The position numbers were made by a program, and so were the translations under genes. This document shows positions 7,677 to 9,043 of a DNA stretch of 9,043 nt, piece by piece. Position 1 is the first letter of the stretch, and the number at the start of each line of letters is the position of its first letter. The notes beneath the pieces are model-generated. The model did no database searches and was not told the DNA's origin. It saw nothing but the letters and a program-made list of their open reading frames with translations. The stretch is from the NCBI GenBank assembly GCA_002305255.1, contig DBQN01000053.1, forward strand, positions 1 through 9,043, written 5' to 3'. This DNA comes from Firmicutes bacterium UBA1393 (GTDB lineage: Bacteria > Bacillota > DTU025).

Positions 7677-9043
7677 ATGCTAGACGTCAACGATTTTGAG
7701 CAGATCAAGATAGGGATGGCATCCCCAGAACAGATACGGGCATGGTCGAGCGGAGAGGTCAAGAAACCTGAGACCATCAACTACCGTACTCTCAAGCCCG
7801 AGCGCGAGGGGCTCTTCTGCGAGAAGATCTTCGGACCTCAACGCGACTGGGAGTGCCACTGCGGTAAGTACAAGCGCATCCGCTACAAGGGCGTCGTGTG
7901 CGACAAGTGCGGAGTCGAAGTCACCAGGGCCAAGGTTCGCCGTGAGAGGCTGGGCCATATCGAGCTCGCGGCCCCTGTGTCGCACATCTGGTACTTCAAG
8001 GGCATCCCTTCGAGGATGGGTCTTCTGCTCGACATGTCGCCGAGGGCGCTCGAGAAGATAATCTACTTCGCTTCATATATAGTCACGGATCCGGGCGATA
8101 CGCCCCTGGCGAAGAAGCAGCTGCTCACTGAGGCCGAGTACCGCGATTACCGCGACAAGTACGGCCAGCTGTTCAGGGCGTCTATGGGGGCTGAAGCCGT
8201 TCAGGAGCTGTTGCGCGGCATCGACCTTACAGAGCTTGCCGAGGAGCTCCGCGCGGAGATCGAGGAGAGCACGGGGCAGAGGCGCGTCCGTGCCATCAGA
8301 AGGCTCGAGGTTGTTGAGGCGTTCCGAAAGTCCAACACGAGCCCTGAGTGGATGATCCTCGAGGTCATTCCGGTGATACCGCCTGACCTGCGCCCGATGG
8401 TGCAGCTTGATGGCGGCAGGTTTGCCACGTCTGACCTGAACGACCTTTACAGGCGCGTGATCAACAGGAACAACAGACTGAAGAAGCTGCTCGAGCTGCA
8501 GGCGCCCGACATCATCGTGCGCAACGAGAAGCGCATGCTGCAGGAGGCCGTCGACGCCCTGATAGACAACGGGCGTAGGGGCAGGCCCGTCACGGGCCCT
8601 GGGAACAGGCCGCTGAAGAGCATCTCCGATCTGCTCAAGGGCAAACAAGGCCGCTTCCGCCAGAACCTGCTGGGCAAGCGCGTTGACTACTCAGGCCGTT
8701 CTGTGATCGTCGTCGGCCCAACGCTCAAGATGCACCAGTGCGGACTTCCTAAGGAGATGGCCCTGGAGCTGTTCAAGCCGTTCGTGATGAAGCGGCTGGT
8801 GGACAAGGGCTTCGCCCACAACATCAAGAGCGCGAAGCGCATGGTAGACAGGGTGAGGTCTGAGGTATGGGACGTTCTCGAGGAGATCATCACCGAGCAT
8901 CCCGTGCTCCTGAACCGCGCTCCGACCCTGCACCGCCTCGGCATCCAGGCCTTCGAGCCGGTGCTGGTGGAGGGCAAGGCGATCCAGATCCATCCCCTGG
9001 TGTGTACCGCATACAACGCTGACTTCGACGGCGACCAGATGGC
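7677..9043 (+). CDS. rpoC: DNA-directed RNA polymerase subunit beta' (5' part, cut by window end)
   Basis: The first 455 codons of the beta' subunit, which carries the catalytic magnesium site and the clamp. The N-terminal zinc ribbon uses C60, C62, C75 and C78. The region KGKQGRFRQNLLGKRVDYSGRSVIVVGP, spanning lid, zipper and switch elements, starts near residue 322. The magnesium motif NADFDGDQM is at 447-455 with D449, D451 and D453 all present, and the window ends two bases into the next codon. The sequence runs closely parallel to Bacillus RpoC with no disruption. GGGGGAGAGG (7664-7673) is the ribosome binding site for ATG 7677. No separate promoter is visible in the 30-base gap after rpoB, so it is cotranscribed. 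Confidence 0.98.
   Translation, partial: MLDVNDFEQIKIGMASPEQIRAWSSGEVKKPETINYRTLKPEREGLFCEKIFGPQRDWECHCGKYKRIRYKGVVCDKCGVEVTRAKVRRERLGHIELAAPVSHIWYFKGIPSRMGLLLDMSPRALEKIIYFASYIVTDPGDTPLAKKQLLTEAEYRDYRDKYGQLFRASMGAEAVQELLRGIDLTELAEELRAEIEESTGQRRVRAIRRLEVVEAFRKSNTSPEWMILEVIPVIPPDLRPMVQLDGGRFATSDLNDLYRRVINRNNRLKKLLELQAPDIIVRNEKRMLQEAVDALIDNGRRGRPVTGPGNRPLKSISDLLKGKQGRFRQNLLGKRVDYSGRSVIVVGPTLKMHQCGLPKEMALELFKPFVMKRLVDKGFAHNIKSAKRMVDRVRSEVWDVLEEIITEHPVLLNRAPTLHRLGIQAFEPVLVEGKAIQIHPLVCTAYNADFDGDQM

Overview
This window is the conserved 'beta operon' region of a bacterial chromosome: rpmG-secE-nusG-rplK-rplA-rplJ-rplL-rpoB-rpoC, all on the + strand. It holds eight complete genes plus the first 455 codons of rpoC, which runs off the right edge inside the catalytic NADFDGDQM motif. 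The organism looks like a moderately GC-rich, Gram-positive (Firmicutes/Clostridia-like) bacterium. Supporting points are a zinc-type L33 gene next to secE and nusG, strong AGGAGG ribosome binding sites, a Firmicutes-style L10 leader, and RpoB/RpoC that track the Bacillus proteins and lack the large insertions of E. coli RpoB. I cannot name the genus.

Layout. Positions 1-175 carry a sigma-A-like promoter and a long stem-loop ahead of rpmG (ribosomal protein L33). secE (translocase subunit) and nusG (transcription factor) follow with short gaps, then rplK and rplA (L11, L1). A hairpin that may be an L1 feedback site sits between rplK and rplA. Positions 2397-2625 are a non-coding L10 leader ending in an intrinsic terminator, followed by rplJ and rplL (L10, L7/L12). 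Positions 3573-3818 hold a very stable hairpin, a near-consensus promoter with a palindrome over its start point, and a structured leader that may encode a small peptide. rpoB and rpoC (RNA polymerase beta and beta') close the window.

How the parts fit. The genes supply the L11/L1/L10-L12 ribosomal stalks, the NusG factor that travels on RNA polymerase, the polymerase core itself and a Sec translocon subunit. Three control points could uncouple them: ribosomal proteins L1 and L10 binding their own mRNAs, the hairpin after rplL, and a separate promoter for rpoBC.

This is a housekeeping region and I see no mobile element, CRISPR array, phage gene or accessory system. The points worth a second look are regulatory (L10 attenuator, rpoB promoter palindrome and leader, rplA and rpmG leader hairpins). 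Smaller ones concern the proteins: an altered L11 loop, an RpoB motif duplication and acidic tail, and the use of TAG as stop codon in seven of eight genes.
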